Source: Flemingiibacterium sp045635785 (GTDB lineage Bacteria; Bacillota; Clostridia; Oscillospirales; CAG-272). From it: DNA of 64,000 bases. The notes under the pieces were generated by a model. It had not been told where the DNA came from. It saw nothing but the letters and a program-made list of their open reading frames with translations, and did not search any database. The stretch is from the NCBI GenBank assembly GCA_045635785.1, contig JAZTWJ010000107.1, positions 17,566 to 81,565 on the forward strand, written 5' to 3'. Of the stretch, positions 25,814-33,698 are shown piece by piece (positions within the stretch are counted from its first letter, which is position 1; each line of letters opens with the position of its first letter). A program made the position numbers and the translations under genes.

Positions 25814-26142
25814 AGCAGTAACTCCTGTAATAAATATAATTTTACTTTGGGTTTTGCGCCGTTCAAATCCGGTAATAATCGTCTCAAAATTTTTCGTTTT
25901 CCAAACCAATCATAACATATTTCCGCTGAAAAATCAACCCTTTTTGCCAAACATACCGAAAATCTAACAGGTGACCTAAAATTTGGTCGTTTTTTTTCTA
26001 AAGATTGGTCGTTTTTTTTGGAAATATCTCTTGAAAAACAAATCAAATCATGTTATAATGGTGATAGGGCATTGTACCCTTACTACCCTAATAAATTAGG
26101 GAATATTTTACAAAAACTAAAACAAAGACAGGAGACTGCACC
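25814..26142. promoter_or_regulatory. Divergent control region with repeated TTGGTCG sites and a promoter
   Basis: Two copies of TTGGTCGTTTTTTTT lie at 25983-25997 and 26005-26019, 22 bases apart (about two helical turns). The first overlaps a near-palindrome GACCTAAAATTTGGTC. Twelve bases further is a near-consensus promoter, TTGAAA (26031-26036), 17 bases, TATAAT (26054-26059) with TGT before it. A small CCCTAA/TTAGGG hairpin (26086-26101) follows in the leader. The layout suggests an activator site upstream of the -35. I saw no cobalamin riboswitch. Confidence 0.65.
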
Positions 26143-26787
26143 ATGAGCATTTTGAATGAAATTTCGACTAATCTTCAGGCAGGCAAGGCAAAGATCGTTA
26201 AGGAGCTTGTACAGCAGGCACTCGACGAAGGCATCAACGCCAAAACGATTCTTGAAGAAGGTCTGATCGCCGGCATGAACGTTATCGGCGAAAAGTTCAA
26301 GAACAACGAGGTTTATATTCCCGAGGTTCTGGTGGCTGCAAGAGCGCTGAACATGGGAACCACCCTTCTCAAGCCCTACTTCAGCGAAGCAGGTATTGAG
26401 TCTGTTGGCCGTGTATGCATCGGTACCGTTCAGGGCGACCTGCACGACATCGGTAAGAATCTGGTTAAGATGATGATGGAAGGCAAGCAGCTGGAAGTTG
26501 TTGATCTTGGCACCGACGTTTCCGCAGAAAAGTTTGTACAGGCTGCTGTTGAGCAGAACTGCCAGATCATCTGCTGCTCCGCACTTCTGACCACCACCAT
26601 GGACGTTATGAAGGACGTTGTTGAGGCAGCTAAGGCAGCAGGTATTCGCGATAAGGTTAAGATCATGATCGGCGGCGCTCCCGTTAACGAGGATTACTGC
26701 AACAAGATCGGCGCGGACGTTTACACCATTGATGCAGCAAGCGCAGCAGATGCAGCACTTGAGCTCTGCAAGGCAATGAACGCGTAA
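26143..26787 (+). CDS. Methyltransferase cognate corrinoid protein
   Basis: 214 residues, ATG 26143 after AGGAGA. The N-terminal helical cap (about 1-85) is followed by the B12-binding domain with the base-off ligand motif GDLHDIGKN (His101), ICCSALLTTTM and the nucleotide-tail loop IGGAPVNEDYC. It matches MtaC/MtbC/MttC-type shuttle proteins in length and order. It should carry methyl groups on cobalt between the UroD-type methyltransferases encoded around it. It is the only corrinoid-binding protein in the window, against six UroD-type enzymes, so partners may share it. It is the first gene of the plus-strand cluster. Confidence 0.94.
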   Translation: MSILNEISTNLQAGKAKIVKELVQQALDEGINAKTILEEGLIAGMNVIGEKFKNNEVYIPEVLVAARALNMGTTLLKPYFSEAGIESVGRVCIGTVQGDLHDIGKNLVKMMMEGKQLEVVDLGTDVSAEKFVQAAVEQNCQIICCSALLTTTMDVMKDVVEAAKAAGIRDKVKIMIGGAPVNEDYCNKIGADVYTIDAASAADAALELCKAMNA

Positions 26788-26865
26788 GGCATTACATAAG
26801 CGATAACGAGCTTTTTTCTGCCTCGCGCACTGTCTAATTTGAAAACATATTCAAGGAGAAACACG

Positions 26866-27939
26866 ATGCAAAAATTGACTTCCAGAGAGCGCATATTACG
26901 TGCGATCCGTCATCAGGAAATCGACCGTATCCCGATGGTTGACTCCGCTTGGAGAGGTACCATCGAGCGTTGGAGACGCGAAGGCCTTCCTGCCGGCACC
27001 AATTGGGAAGATTATTTTGGATACGATAAGGTTGTCCGCATTTTCCCCGACACTTCCCCTCGCTTTGAGAAAAAGGTTTTGGAAGAAACCGACCGCTATC
27101 AGATCGTAACCACCTCGTGGGGTATGACACAGAAGAAATTCTTTGAGCTTGACTCCACGCCCGAGCCCCTCGGCTCCTACTACTCCTCGTCCGATAAGTG
27201 GGAGGAGTGCAAGGCGCGCATTCTCACCGATTATGAAGACCGTATTCCGTGGGACCACATCAAGAAGAACTATGCATATTGGAAAGAAAACGGCTATCTG
27301 CTGCAGTTAGGCTTCTTCTTCGGCTTTGACATCACCCACTCCCATCTCGTTGGAACGGAAAACGTTCTGATCGGTATGTATGAGGAGCCGGAATGGATCG
27401 AGGACATCTTCGATACCTGTCTGGGCGTCGCGCTGAGACTTTCCGAAAAGCTGCTTGATGCAGGCTACGAGTTTGACGGCATCTTCTGGTATGACGATAT
27501 GGGCTACAAGGGCTCCACCTTCTTCTCCCCCTCGCTGTACCGCTCGCTGCTCAAGCCCTACCACAAGCGCGCTGTTGATTGGGCGCATGCTCGCGGCATG
27601 ATCGCTGAGCTTCATTCCTGCGGCTTCATTGAGCCTCTGATGGATGACCTTATCGACATCGGCGTTGATATGCTCAACCCCCTTGAGGTTAAGGCAGGCA
27701 TGGATCCCTTCAAGATGAAGGAGAAGTACGGCGACAAGATCGCATTCCGCGGCGGTATCAATGCTCAGCTGTGGGATAAGCCCGATGAAGTGCTTGACGA
27801 GATCTCGCGCCTCATCCCCGTACTGAAGGAAGGCGGCGGATATGTATTCGCTTCTGACCACTCCATCCCCAACTGCGTAACCTTCGATACCATGAAGAAG
27901 ATCGTCGCGCTGGTTAACGAGCTCGGCAAGTACAACTGA
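26866..27939 (+). CDS. UroD-type corrinoid methyltransferase, paralog 2
   Basis: 357 residues, ATG 26866 after AAGGAGAA. It begins LTSRERILRAIRHQEIDRIPM, typical of this family. It has the HxC metal motif (AELHSCGF at about 245), NPLEVKAGMD and FRGGINAQ, and a later Cys in ASDHSIPNCV, so it could form the HxC...C zinc site of MtaA/MtbA. It directly follows the corrinoid protein (78 bases), which makes it the best candidate for its main partner. Substrate unknown. Confidence 0.85.
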   Translation: MQKLTSRERILRAIRHQEIDRIPMVDSAWRGTIERWRREGLPAGTNWEDYFGYDKVVRIFPDTSPRFEKKVLEETDRYQIVTTSWGMTQKKFFELDSTPEPLGSYYSSSDKWEECKARILTDYEDRIPWDHIKKNYAYWKENGYLLQLGFFFGFDITHSHLVGTENVLIGMYEEPEWIEDIFDTCLGVALRLSEKLLDAGYEFDGIFWYDDMGYKGSTFFSPSLYRSLLKPYHKRAVDWAHARGMIAELHSCGFIEPLMDDLIDIGVDMLNPLEVKAGMDPFKMKEKYGDKIAFRGGINAQLWDKPDEVLDEISRLIPVLKEGGGYVFASDHSIPNCVTFDTMKKIVALVNELGKYN

Positions 27940-28181
27940 TTTGATATCATCATAAATCTATAACCGATTGCCAAACGCTGTTTTGCAATCGAACCGCTGC
28001 AGGCGGAGCCATCGGGCGATTTGTATACCAAACGCCCGATGGACACCTGTTGCATTTTCTACAGTGTCTTTTCCGGCGATCAATCTGCCCGAAAAGACTC
28101 TTTCATTACAACCGTAATTTCACATCTGTTATCGCTTCTTTTGCGGTAACAAATGACGACAAACAATCGATAGGGATTATT
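27940..28181 (+). other. Structured intergenic region with several stem-loops
   Basis: No gene is visible. At least three strong stems follow each other: CGATTGC/GCAATCG (27965-27991), CCATCGGGCG/CGCCCGATGG (28009-28042), and GTCTTTTC/GAAAAGAC (28066-28098). None ends in a T-run. They may set RNA processing or stability between the corrinoid-methyltransferase pair and the downstream genes, or belong to an unrecognised regulatory RNA. Confidence 0.55.
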
Positions 28182-28739
28182 ATGGAAAATCAAAAACTTT
28201 TTGATACCTTAAAAGACATTGCAGCGGAGCTTGGAGCCTTCCGTTCCGCAATTCTTCCCGCAAGCGAAGTGGTGACAGACCGCGTCTTCCGCGAGCTCTG
28301 CAAAAACAATTCCTGCGGTGTTTATGGCAAATGCTACACCTGTCCACCCGATGTGGGCGAAATTGACGATCTGATCGCCGATTTGTACAAGAGACAGTAT
28401 ATGTTTTTCTATCAGACCGTCACCGAGCTGGAGGACAGCTTCGATATTGAAGGTATGCAGCTTGCCAAAAAGAAGCATGTCAAGCTTGCCCTCGCACTGC
28501 GCGAGCGTTGCAATGCACTCGAGCTGAAAAATGCACTGCATCTGCAAGGCGGCGGTTGCGGCGTATGCAAGGTCTGCGCCAAGAGAACAGACGAGCCCTG
28601 CCGTTTCCCCGATAAGGCGATTTCTTCGCTGGAAGCATACGGCATTTATGTCTCCAAAACTGCCGAAAAAACGGACATGAAATATATTAACGGTCAGGAC
28701 ACCGTTACATATTTCGGTGCGGTTTTCTTCGATTTTTGA
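28182..28739 (+). CDS. DUF2284 cysteine-rich metal-binding protein
   Basis: 185 residues from ATG 28182 (AGGG nearby). The DUF2284 cysteine pattern is clear: CGVYGKCYTCPPDVG at about 44 and GGGCGVCKVCAKRTDEPCRFP at about 125, suited to iron-sulfur clusters or zinc. Members often sit beside corrinoid methyltransferases and are predicted metal-binding proteins; their reaction is not known to me. Here it lies between UroD-type paralogs 2 and 3, 29 bases before the latter, and may take part in electron transfer or corrinoid reactivation. Confidence 0.83.
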   Translation: MENQKLFDTLKDIAAELGAFRSAILPASEVVTDRVFRELCKNNSCGVYGKCYTCPPDVGEIDDLIADLYKRQYMFFYQTVTELEDSFDIEGMQLAKKKHVKLALALRERCNALELKNALHLQGGGCGVCKVCAKRTDEPCRFPDKAISSLEAYGIYVSKTAEKTDMKYINGQDTVTYFGAVFFDF

Positions 28740-28768
28740 GATAACTTGAAATTACGAAAGGGACTATC

Positions 28769-29776
28769 ATGAGAAAGCCTGATTTTGATAATCTGCTGAT
28801 GGTGTTGAACCGTGAAAAGCCAAGCAGAAAGACGCTCTTTGAATTTGCCATTTCACCTAAAATGGTAGAGCATATCACATCCCCTGCTCCCAGATCCAAC
28901 GGGGATCTCGCTTATCGGCAATGGTTTGCGGATGGCGTTGCAAAGCTCGGATATGATTTCGTTTGTTTTCATCCCACGAAATTCTATTTCAAGCGCAAAT
29001 CATCCGAATCGCACGAAAAGAAAAGCAGCCGTTCGCTCAACGAAACTGCGACCATCACCGACTGGGATTCGTTCGAACAATACAAATGGAACGAGCCGGA
29101 GGACTTCCCTTGCTCTCTTGACGGCTTGAAGCTTCCGGATGGCATGAAGGTGATCCTTTTTTCATCAGACGGCGTACTTGAAAATACCATTGGTCTTTTT
29201 GGATATGACAATCTCTGCTATGCCTTGTATGAAGACGAAGAGCTGGTAAGCACTGTATTCCAGAACGTCGGTGAGCGTCTCTACCGTTATTATGCAGAGT
29301 ATGTGCATGACGAAAGAGTCGGCGCCCTTCTCATAAACGATGACCTCGGCTTCAATACGCAGACGCTCCTTTCGCCTGAGCTGCTCAGAAAATATGTATT
29401 CCCTTGGCATAAGCGTTTTGCTGAGCTGGCGCATCGCGAGGGTAAGCCCGCGCTGCTTCACTCCTGCGGCAATTTGAGCAAGGTATACGATGATATCATC
29501 GATGTACAGAAATTCGACGGCAAGCATTCTTATGAGGATGGCATTCAGCCCGTCGAGGAGGCATATAAGATGCTGCACAAGAGAATTGCGGTTCTCGGTG
29601 GCATTGACGTAGACTTCCTCTGCCGTCGCACGCCCGAGGAAATTGAAAAACGTTGCCGTGAAATGCTCGATTTAGCAGAAGCGGACGGCGGATATGCACT
29701 CGGAACGGGTAACAGCGTTCCCACATATATGCCGGTCGAAAATTATTTCGCAATGCTGAAAGCAATCGAAGACTAA
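28769..29776 (+). CDS. UroD-type corrinoid methyltransferase, paralog 3
   Basis: 335 residues, ATG 28769 after AAAGGG. It lacks the N-terminal RER motif of paralogs 2, 4 and 6 and begins KPDFDNLLMVLNREKPSR. The metal-site region reads ALLHSCGNLSKVYDD (HxC), followed by LGGIDVDFL; the C-terminal block GTGNSVPTYMPVENYFAM has no third Cys. It is shorter than its neighbours. It probably works on methyl transfer with the corrinoid protein, but substrate and direction are unknown. Confidence 0.82.
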   Translation: MRKPDFDNLLMVLNREKPSRKTLFEFAISPKMVEHITSPAPRSNGDLAYRQWFADGVAKLGYDFVCFHPTKFYFKRKSSESHEKKSSRSLNETATITDWDSFEQYKWNEPEDFPCSLDGLKLPDGMKVILFSSDGVLENTIGLFGYDNLCYALYEDEELVSTVFQNVGERLYRYYAEYVHDERVGALLINDDLGFNTQTLLSPELLRKYVFPWHKRFAELAHREGKPALLHSCGNLSKVYDDIIDVQKFDGKHSYEDGIQPVEEAYKMLHKRIAVLGGIDVDFLCRRTPEEIEKRCREMLDLAEADGGYALGTGNSVPTYMPVENYFAMLKAIED

Positions 29777-29801
29777 TTCATAATCATATCGAAATGGGAG
29801 G

Positions 29802-29827
29802 GCCCTCGCGGTGCAAACCGCGAGGGC
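29802..29827 (+). promoter_or_regulatory. GC-rich hairpin ending at a start codon
   Basis: GCCCTCGCGG (29802-29811), TGCAAA loop, CCGCGAGGGC (29818-29827). The base after the stem is the A of ATG 29828, and the only Shine-Dalgarno-like GAGGG is inside the stem. Confidence 0.65.
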
Positions 29828-30964
29828 ATGATAACCAAAATGACAAACAGAGAACGCGCCATGAATATTTTGCACTATCGGGATGTGGATCGCATGCCGG
29901 CAGTGCATTTTGGCTATTGGAAAGAGCTTCTTGAAGAATGGGCTGTGCAGGGAAAGATCCCACAGCACATTGCGGATAACGCAAAAACATCCCATGCGGC
30001 GGAGGTTGAGCTGGACAAGCTGATCGGATGGGATTTCGGTTGGAGCAATACCTTCAGCGCAAGGAGCGGACTTCGTCCGGCCTTTGAACGCAAGGTGCTG
30101 GAAACTTTGCCCGACGGTACCCAGAGAATCCAGAACGGCAGCGGCTTGATCGAAAGGATCCGTCCCGGTGTGGTTTCCATTCCGTCGGAGGACGACTATC
30201 TTCTCAAGGACAGAGAGGCTTTTGAGACACTGTATCGTCCAAAAATGCAGTTTTCGTCCGATCGCGTCGATACGGAATATTTCAAAGCTTTTAACGAGAA
30301 TGTTTATAATAAGACGGATTATCCCATTGCCATCTTCTTAGGAAGCGTGCTCGGAACCATCCGCAACATGGTCTCCGTCGTTGGCATGAGCTATTTGGTT
30401 TACGATGAGGATGAAGATCTGTTTGCCGATGTAGTGGATACCTTCGCCGAGATGCAATGCAAATGCGTGGAGGAAATTCTGAAAACCGGCGCTAAATTCG
30501 ACTACGGTCACTATTGGGAGGATGTCTGCTTCAAGAACGGTCCGCTGATCGCTCCCGAGTTGTTCGACGAGCTCTGCGCGAGACATTACAAGCGCAGAAA
30601 CGATCTCTGCCGCAAATACGGCATTGATATCATTTCCCTCGACTGTGACGGTGTGACCGATAAGCTTTTGCCCACATGGTACGAGAACGGCGTTAACACC
30701 ATGTTTCCCATCGAGGTTGGCGTATGGGGCGATCAGTTTGAAGCTGCCAGAGAGAAATTCGGCAAGGGCATGCTTGGCGTCGGCGGCATGGACAAGACCG
30801 CATTCCGCAAGGATAAGGCGGCTGTGGACGCAGAACTTCGCCGCATGGAGCGATTGGCATCCATGGGTGGCTTTATTCCCTGCCCCGATCACAGACTGAT
30901 GCCCGGCTCCAAGTTTGAGCTAGTTCAGTATTACGCAGAAGAAATCAAAAAAATCAAGCTTTGA
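29828..30964 (+). CDS. UroD-type corrinoid methyltransferase, paralog 4
   Basis: 378 residues if started at ATG 29828; a second ATG at 29840 gives MTNRERAMNILHYRDVDRMP, the more usual family start. The metal-site region reads ISLDCDGVTDKLLP, like paralog 1 rather than the HxC type, and the C-terminal FIPCPDHRLMPGSKFELVQYY fits the family. A 10-bp GC-rich hairpin ends right at the first ATG and hides its only ribosome-site-like GAGGG, so translation may be controlled or coupled. Its stop overlaps an upstream candidate start of the activator gene. Confidence 0.82.
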   Translation: MITKMTNRERAMNILHYRDVDRMPAVHFGYWKELLEEWAVQGKIPQHIADNAKTSHAAEVELDKLIGWDFGWSNTFSARSGLRPAFERKVLETLPDGTQRIQNGSGLIERIRPGVVSIPSEDDYLLKDREAFETLYRPKMQFSSDRVDTEYFKAFNENVYNKTDYPIAIFLGSVLGTIRNMVSVVGMSYLVYDEDEDLFADVVDTFAEMQCKCVEEILKTGAKFDYGHYWEDVCFKNGPLIAPELFDELCARHYKRRNDLCRKYGIDIISLDCDGVTDKLLPTWYENGVNTMFPIEVGVWGDQFEAAREKFGKGMLGVGGMDKTAFRKDKAAVDAELRRMERLASMGGFIPCPDHRLMPGSKFELVQYYAEEIKKIKL

Positions 30965-30999
30965 TCATAGCATCAAAGCACCGGAGAGGAGAAACTACC

Positions 31000-32505
31000 A
31001 TTTCTGCTTCTATTTTAATTACAGTTAACGGAGAAAAGCGCACGGTCGAGGCAGGCACGCGGCTTTCGGAGCTATTTTTGACAGAGCTTCCCTGCGGCGC
31101 GCACGGCAAATGCGGCAAGTGCAAGGTTCGGGCAAGCGGCGAACTCTCGCCGCTGACAAGCGCCGAGCAAAAATTGTTGGACGCGAAGGAGATCTCTGAC
31201 GGCATCCGCCTCGCCTGCTGCACGGACATTCTCGGCGAATGCACGGTGGAAACAGCGTTCGAAAAAAGCAAGGACGACGCGGTTTTGACGGCAGGCAGAG
31301 CCAAGAATATCACGCTGAACGCATCCTTCAAGCAGATCGGTGCCGCCATAGACATCGGCACGACCACCCTTGCCATCAGACTGCTTTCCCCCTTAGGGGA
31401 GATCCTCGCGGAGGGCGGTATGGCAAATCCCCAAGCATCCTTCGGCGCAGATGTTATTTCCCGCATGGAATCCCATCTGGCGGGCAATGGTGCGGAACTG
31501 GCTGATACCATTCGAAGTGCCATCGACCGCATGCTTGCGGATCTTTGCAAGGGCATCGGACGGGATCCTTCGGAAATTGACGGGTTGGTCATCACAGGCA
31601 ATACGGTCATGCTTTATCTGCTCACAAATACCACACCCGAGCCACTCTCCCATGCGCCCTTCACGCTCACCCGCGATTTTGGCGAAGCCATGTCTGCCAA
31701 GACGCTCGGCTTATCATCTGCCGCGCCTGACGCAGAGGTCTATCTTGCCCCCTGCATCTCCGCATTTGTAGGCGGCGATACGATCTGCGCGATCCTTTGC
31801 GGCGAGCTTGTCGGCAAGGAAAATGCAATGCTGGTTGACATCGGCACAAACGGCGAAATGGCGCTTTACTGCAAAAATTCGCTGTACACCTGCTCCACCG
31901 CCGCAGGCCCTGCCTTTGAAGGCGTTGGCATTTCCATGGGTATGCGCGGCGCACCGGGTGCCATCGACAAGGTTTACTTGACCGAAAACGGCATCTCCGC
32001 CCATGTTATCGGCGAAACAAAGCCCGTCGGCATCTGCGGAAGCGGCATTGTGGATGCCATGGCAGCACTGCTCGAAAACGGAACGGTGGATGAAACCGGC
32101 TTCATTGAGGAAGACGAAGTGATGATTCTGCCGCCGGTCGCACTCACGGGGCAGGATATTCGCATGATACAGCTTGCAAAGTCTGCCATTTACTCGGGTC
32201 TAAAAACGCTGATGCATGCGGCAAATATCGACGAGAGTGAGGTCACAACGCTCATGATCGCAGGCGGATTCGGAAGCTATCTGAACACCGTCAGCGCGGG
32301 CAGGATCGGCTTGCTTCCGAAATCTTTGGTCAGCAAGGTTGCCGTTATCGGCAATGCGGCGCTGGGCGGCGCAGAGCTTCTGCTTTTGAACACCGCCATG
32401 CGAAAGGATGCCTATGCGCTGGCAAAATCGGCGCAATCCATTGATTTGGCGAGCGATCCCTATTTCGCAGATACCTACATCGAAGCGATGATGTTTGAAG
32501 AATAA
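31000..32505 (+). CDS. Corrinoid activation protein (RACE type: 2Fe-2S plus ASKHA/DUF4445)
   Basis: About 501 residues. The N-terminal ferredoxin domain has the 2Fe-2S Cys pattern (PCGAHGKCGKCKV and later LACC). The ATPase-like part carries AAIDIGTTTLAIRLL, VDIGTNGEMAL, GPAFEGVGISMGMRGAPGAI, GICGSGIVDAMAALL and IAGGFGSYLN. Such proteins reduce inactive Co(II) corrinoid back to Co(I) using ATP. The start is unusual: AGGAG (30987-30991) is eight bases before an ATT at 31000, with no ATG or GTG there; the only other option is TTG at 30961, overlapping the previous stop, without a ribosome site. It probably reactivates the corrinoid protein at 26143. Confidence 0.9.
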   Translation: MSASILITVNGEKRTVEAGTRLSELFLTELPCGAHGKCGKCKVRASGELSPLTSAEQKLLDAKEISDGIRLACCTDILGECTVETAFEKSKDDAVLTAGRAKNITLNASFKQIGAAIDIGTTTLAIRLLSPLGEILAEGGMANPQASFGADVISRMESHLAGNGAELADTIRSAIDRMLADLCKGIGRDPSEIDGLVITGNTVMLYLLTNTTPEPLSHAPFTLTRDFGEAMSAKTLGLSSAAPDAEVYLAPCISAFVGGDTICAILCGELVGKENAMLVDIGTNGEMALYCKNSLYTCSTAAGPAFEGVGISMGMRGAPGAIDKVYLTENGISAHVIGETKPVGICGSGIVDAMAALLENGTVDETGFIEEDEVMILPPVALTGQDIRMIQLAKSAIYSGLKTLMHAANIDESEVTTLMIAGGFGSYLNTVSAGRIGLLPKSLVSKVAVIGNAALGGAELLLLNTAMRKDAYALAKSAQSIDLASDPYFADTYIEAMMFEE

Positions 32506-32535
32506 ACTTAAGAATTGTATTCTTTTTTTAAGAAA

Positions 32536-32561
32536 GCTTTCGCCGATGCGAAAGTCATGGT
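32536..32561 (+). promoter_or_regulatory. Leader hairpin before paralog 5
   Basis: GCTTTCGC (32536-32543), CGAT, GCGAAAG (32548-32554), then GTCATGGT, seven bases before ATG 32568. A near copy precedes the gene starting at 38415 on the minus strand (38421-38447). Confidence 0.45.
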
Positions 32562-32567
32562 GATTTT

Positions 32568-33626
32568 ATGATTTCACTTCAAAAAGAGACTCTCGCTCTG
32601 CTGGAGGACATTGAAAACCGTATCGACCCCGAAACCGAGGAAGATTTTCGCAATCAATGGAGGGGCTTCTTATACGGCGAATTCAAAGGCGATCTATTCC
32701 ACCCCGAACGCAAGAAATTGTCCCCACCCAAATACGAGCCTCCCTTTGTTCCCATCAACGATGCCCTTAGCAGTGTTGAGCTGATGCTCAGAGCACAGCT
32801 TTCCTCGGTTTCGGTCGCGCTCAATACCCCCCATCGGAATCTTTGCATGCGCGCGAATTACGGAACGGGTATTATGACATCGCTGTTTGGCGCAGAGATT
32901 TTCGTGATGCCCTATGCCACCAATACGCTTCCGACCACCCGTCCCATCAACGACACTGAATGGATCCGCCGCATGGTGGATAAGGGCGAGCCGAATCTGA
33001 TGGGTGGCTTTGGTAGCGATGTGTTTGCATTTGGCGAGCTTTGTGCGGAAGTATTCGAAAAATATCCGCGCATTCGCTCCTATGTATCGGTCTATCACCC
33101 CGATTTACAGGGTGCGCTCGATATTTGCGAAATGCTGTGGGGAGCCGAAATGTTCTATGCCATGTATGACGAGCCGGAGCTTGTCCATAGTGCCCTGCAG
33201 CTTTCCGCCGACACGTTCACATCCTTTATGCACAAATGGCATCGAATCTTCCCTCGCAACGATGAGATGAATGTCCATTGGGAGTTTCTCTGCCACCGCG
33301 GCTCCATTTTGATACGCGACGACAGCGCGATGAATCTCACGCCCGAATTTTACAAGGAATACGCGGCTCCCTATGATGCGCTCCTTTTAGAACGCTTTGG
33401 CGGCGGCGCGGTGCATTTCTGCGGACGCGGAGATCATTATATCGAAACCATGTCCGAAATCCCCTATCTTTACGGCATCAATCTCTCGCAACCCTCATAC
33501 AACGATATGGAAAAGATCTATCGCAATACCGTTGACAAGGGTATTCCGATCTTTAATTTGAGTGCGCGTCAAGCAAAAGCGGACATCGGCCGCGAGGGCG
33601 GTTTCCATCATCTTGTCAGCATCTGA
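32568..33626 (+). CDS. Divergent UroD-fold protein, methyltransferase paralog 5
   Basis: 352 residues from ATG 32568. It is more distant than the other paralogs: a longer N-terminal helical region (LEDIENRIDPETEEDFRNQW), HWEFLCHRGSILIRDDSAMN in the middle, and AVHFCGRGDHYIETM as the probable metal site (HxC plus a following His). The order of motifs and the C-terminal location still fit the uroporphyrinogen decarboxylase superfamily. It is the last gene of the plus-strand cluster, 62 bases after the activator. Methyl transfer is inferred from context; it could have another role. Confidence 0.7.
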   Translation: MISLQKETLALLEDIENRIDPETEEDFRNQWRGFLYGEFKGDLFHPERKKLSPPKYEPPFVPINDALSSVELMLRAQLSSVSVALNTPHRNLCMRANYGTGIMTSLFGAEIFVMPYATNTLPTTRPINDTEWIRRMVDKGEPNLMGGFGSDVFAFGELCAEVFEKYPRIRSYVSVYHPDLQGALDICEMLWGAEMFYAMYDEPELVHSALQLSADTFTSFMHKWHRIFPRNDEMNVHWEFLCHRGSILIRDDSAMNLTPEFYKEYAAPYDALLLERFGGGAVHFCGRGDHYIETMSEIPYLYGINLSQPSYNDMEKIYRNTVDKGIPIFNLSARQAKADIGREGGFHHLVSI

Positions 33627-33646
33627 TTCCTGTTTTAATACAAAAA

Positions 33647-33676
33647 GCCGCACATTCTTCTATGAGAATGTGCGGC
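33647..33676. terminator. Bidirectional terminator at the end of the corrinoid cluster
   Basis: GCCGCACATTCT (33647-33658) and AGAATGTGCGGC (33665-33676). On the minus strand TTTTTG follows, ending the maturase gene; on the plus strand an AT-rich tail follows. Confidence 0.85.
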
Positions 33677-33698
33677 GTATTAAATTTTATACGAAATT

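Noticed and set aside
24686..25915. Long plus-strand open frame opposite UroD paralog 1
   Set aside because: Antisense shadow; the minus-strand protein matches a known family from start to stop.
25814..26142. Cobalamin riboswitch before the corrinoid cluster
   Set aside because: I searched by eye for a B12-box-like core and the multi-stem layout and saw only short repeats and one small hairpin.
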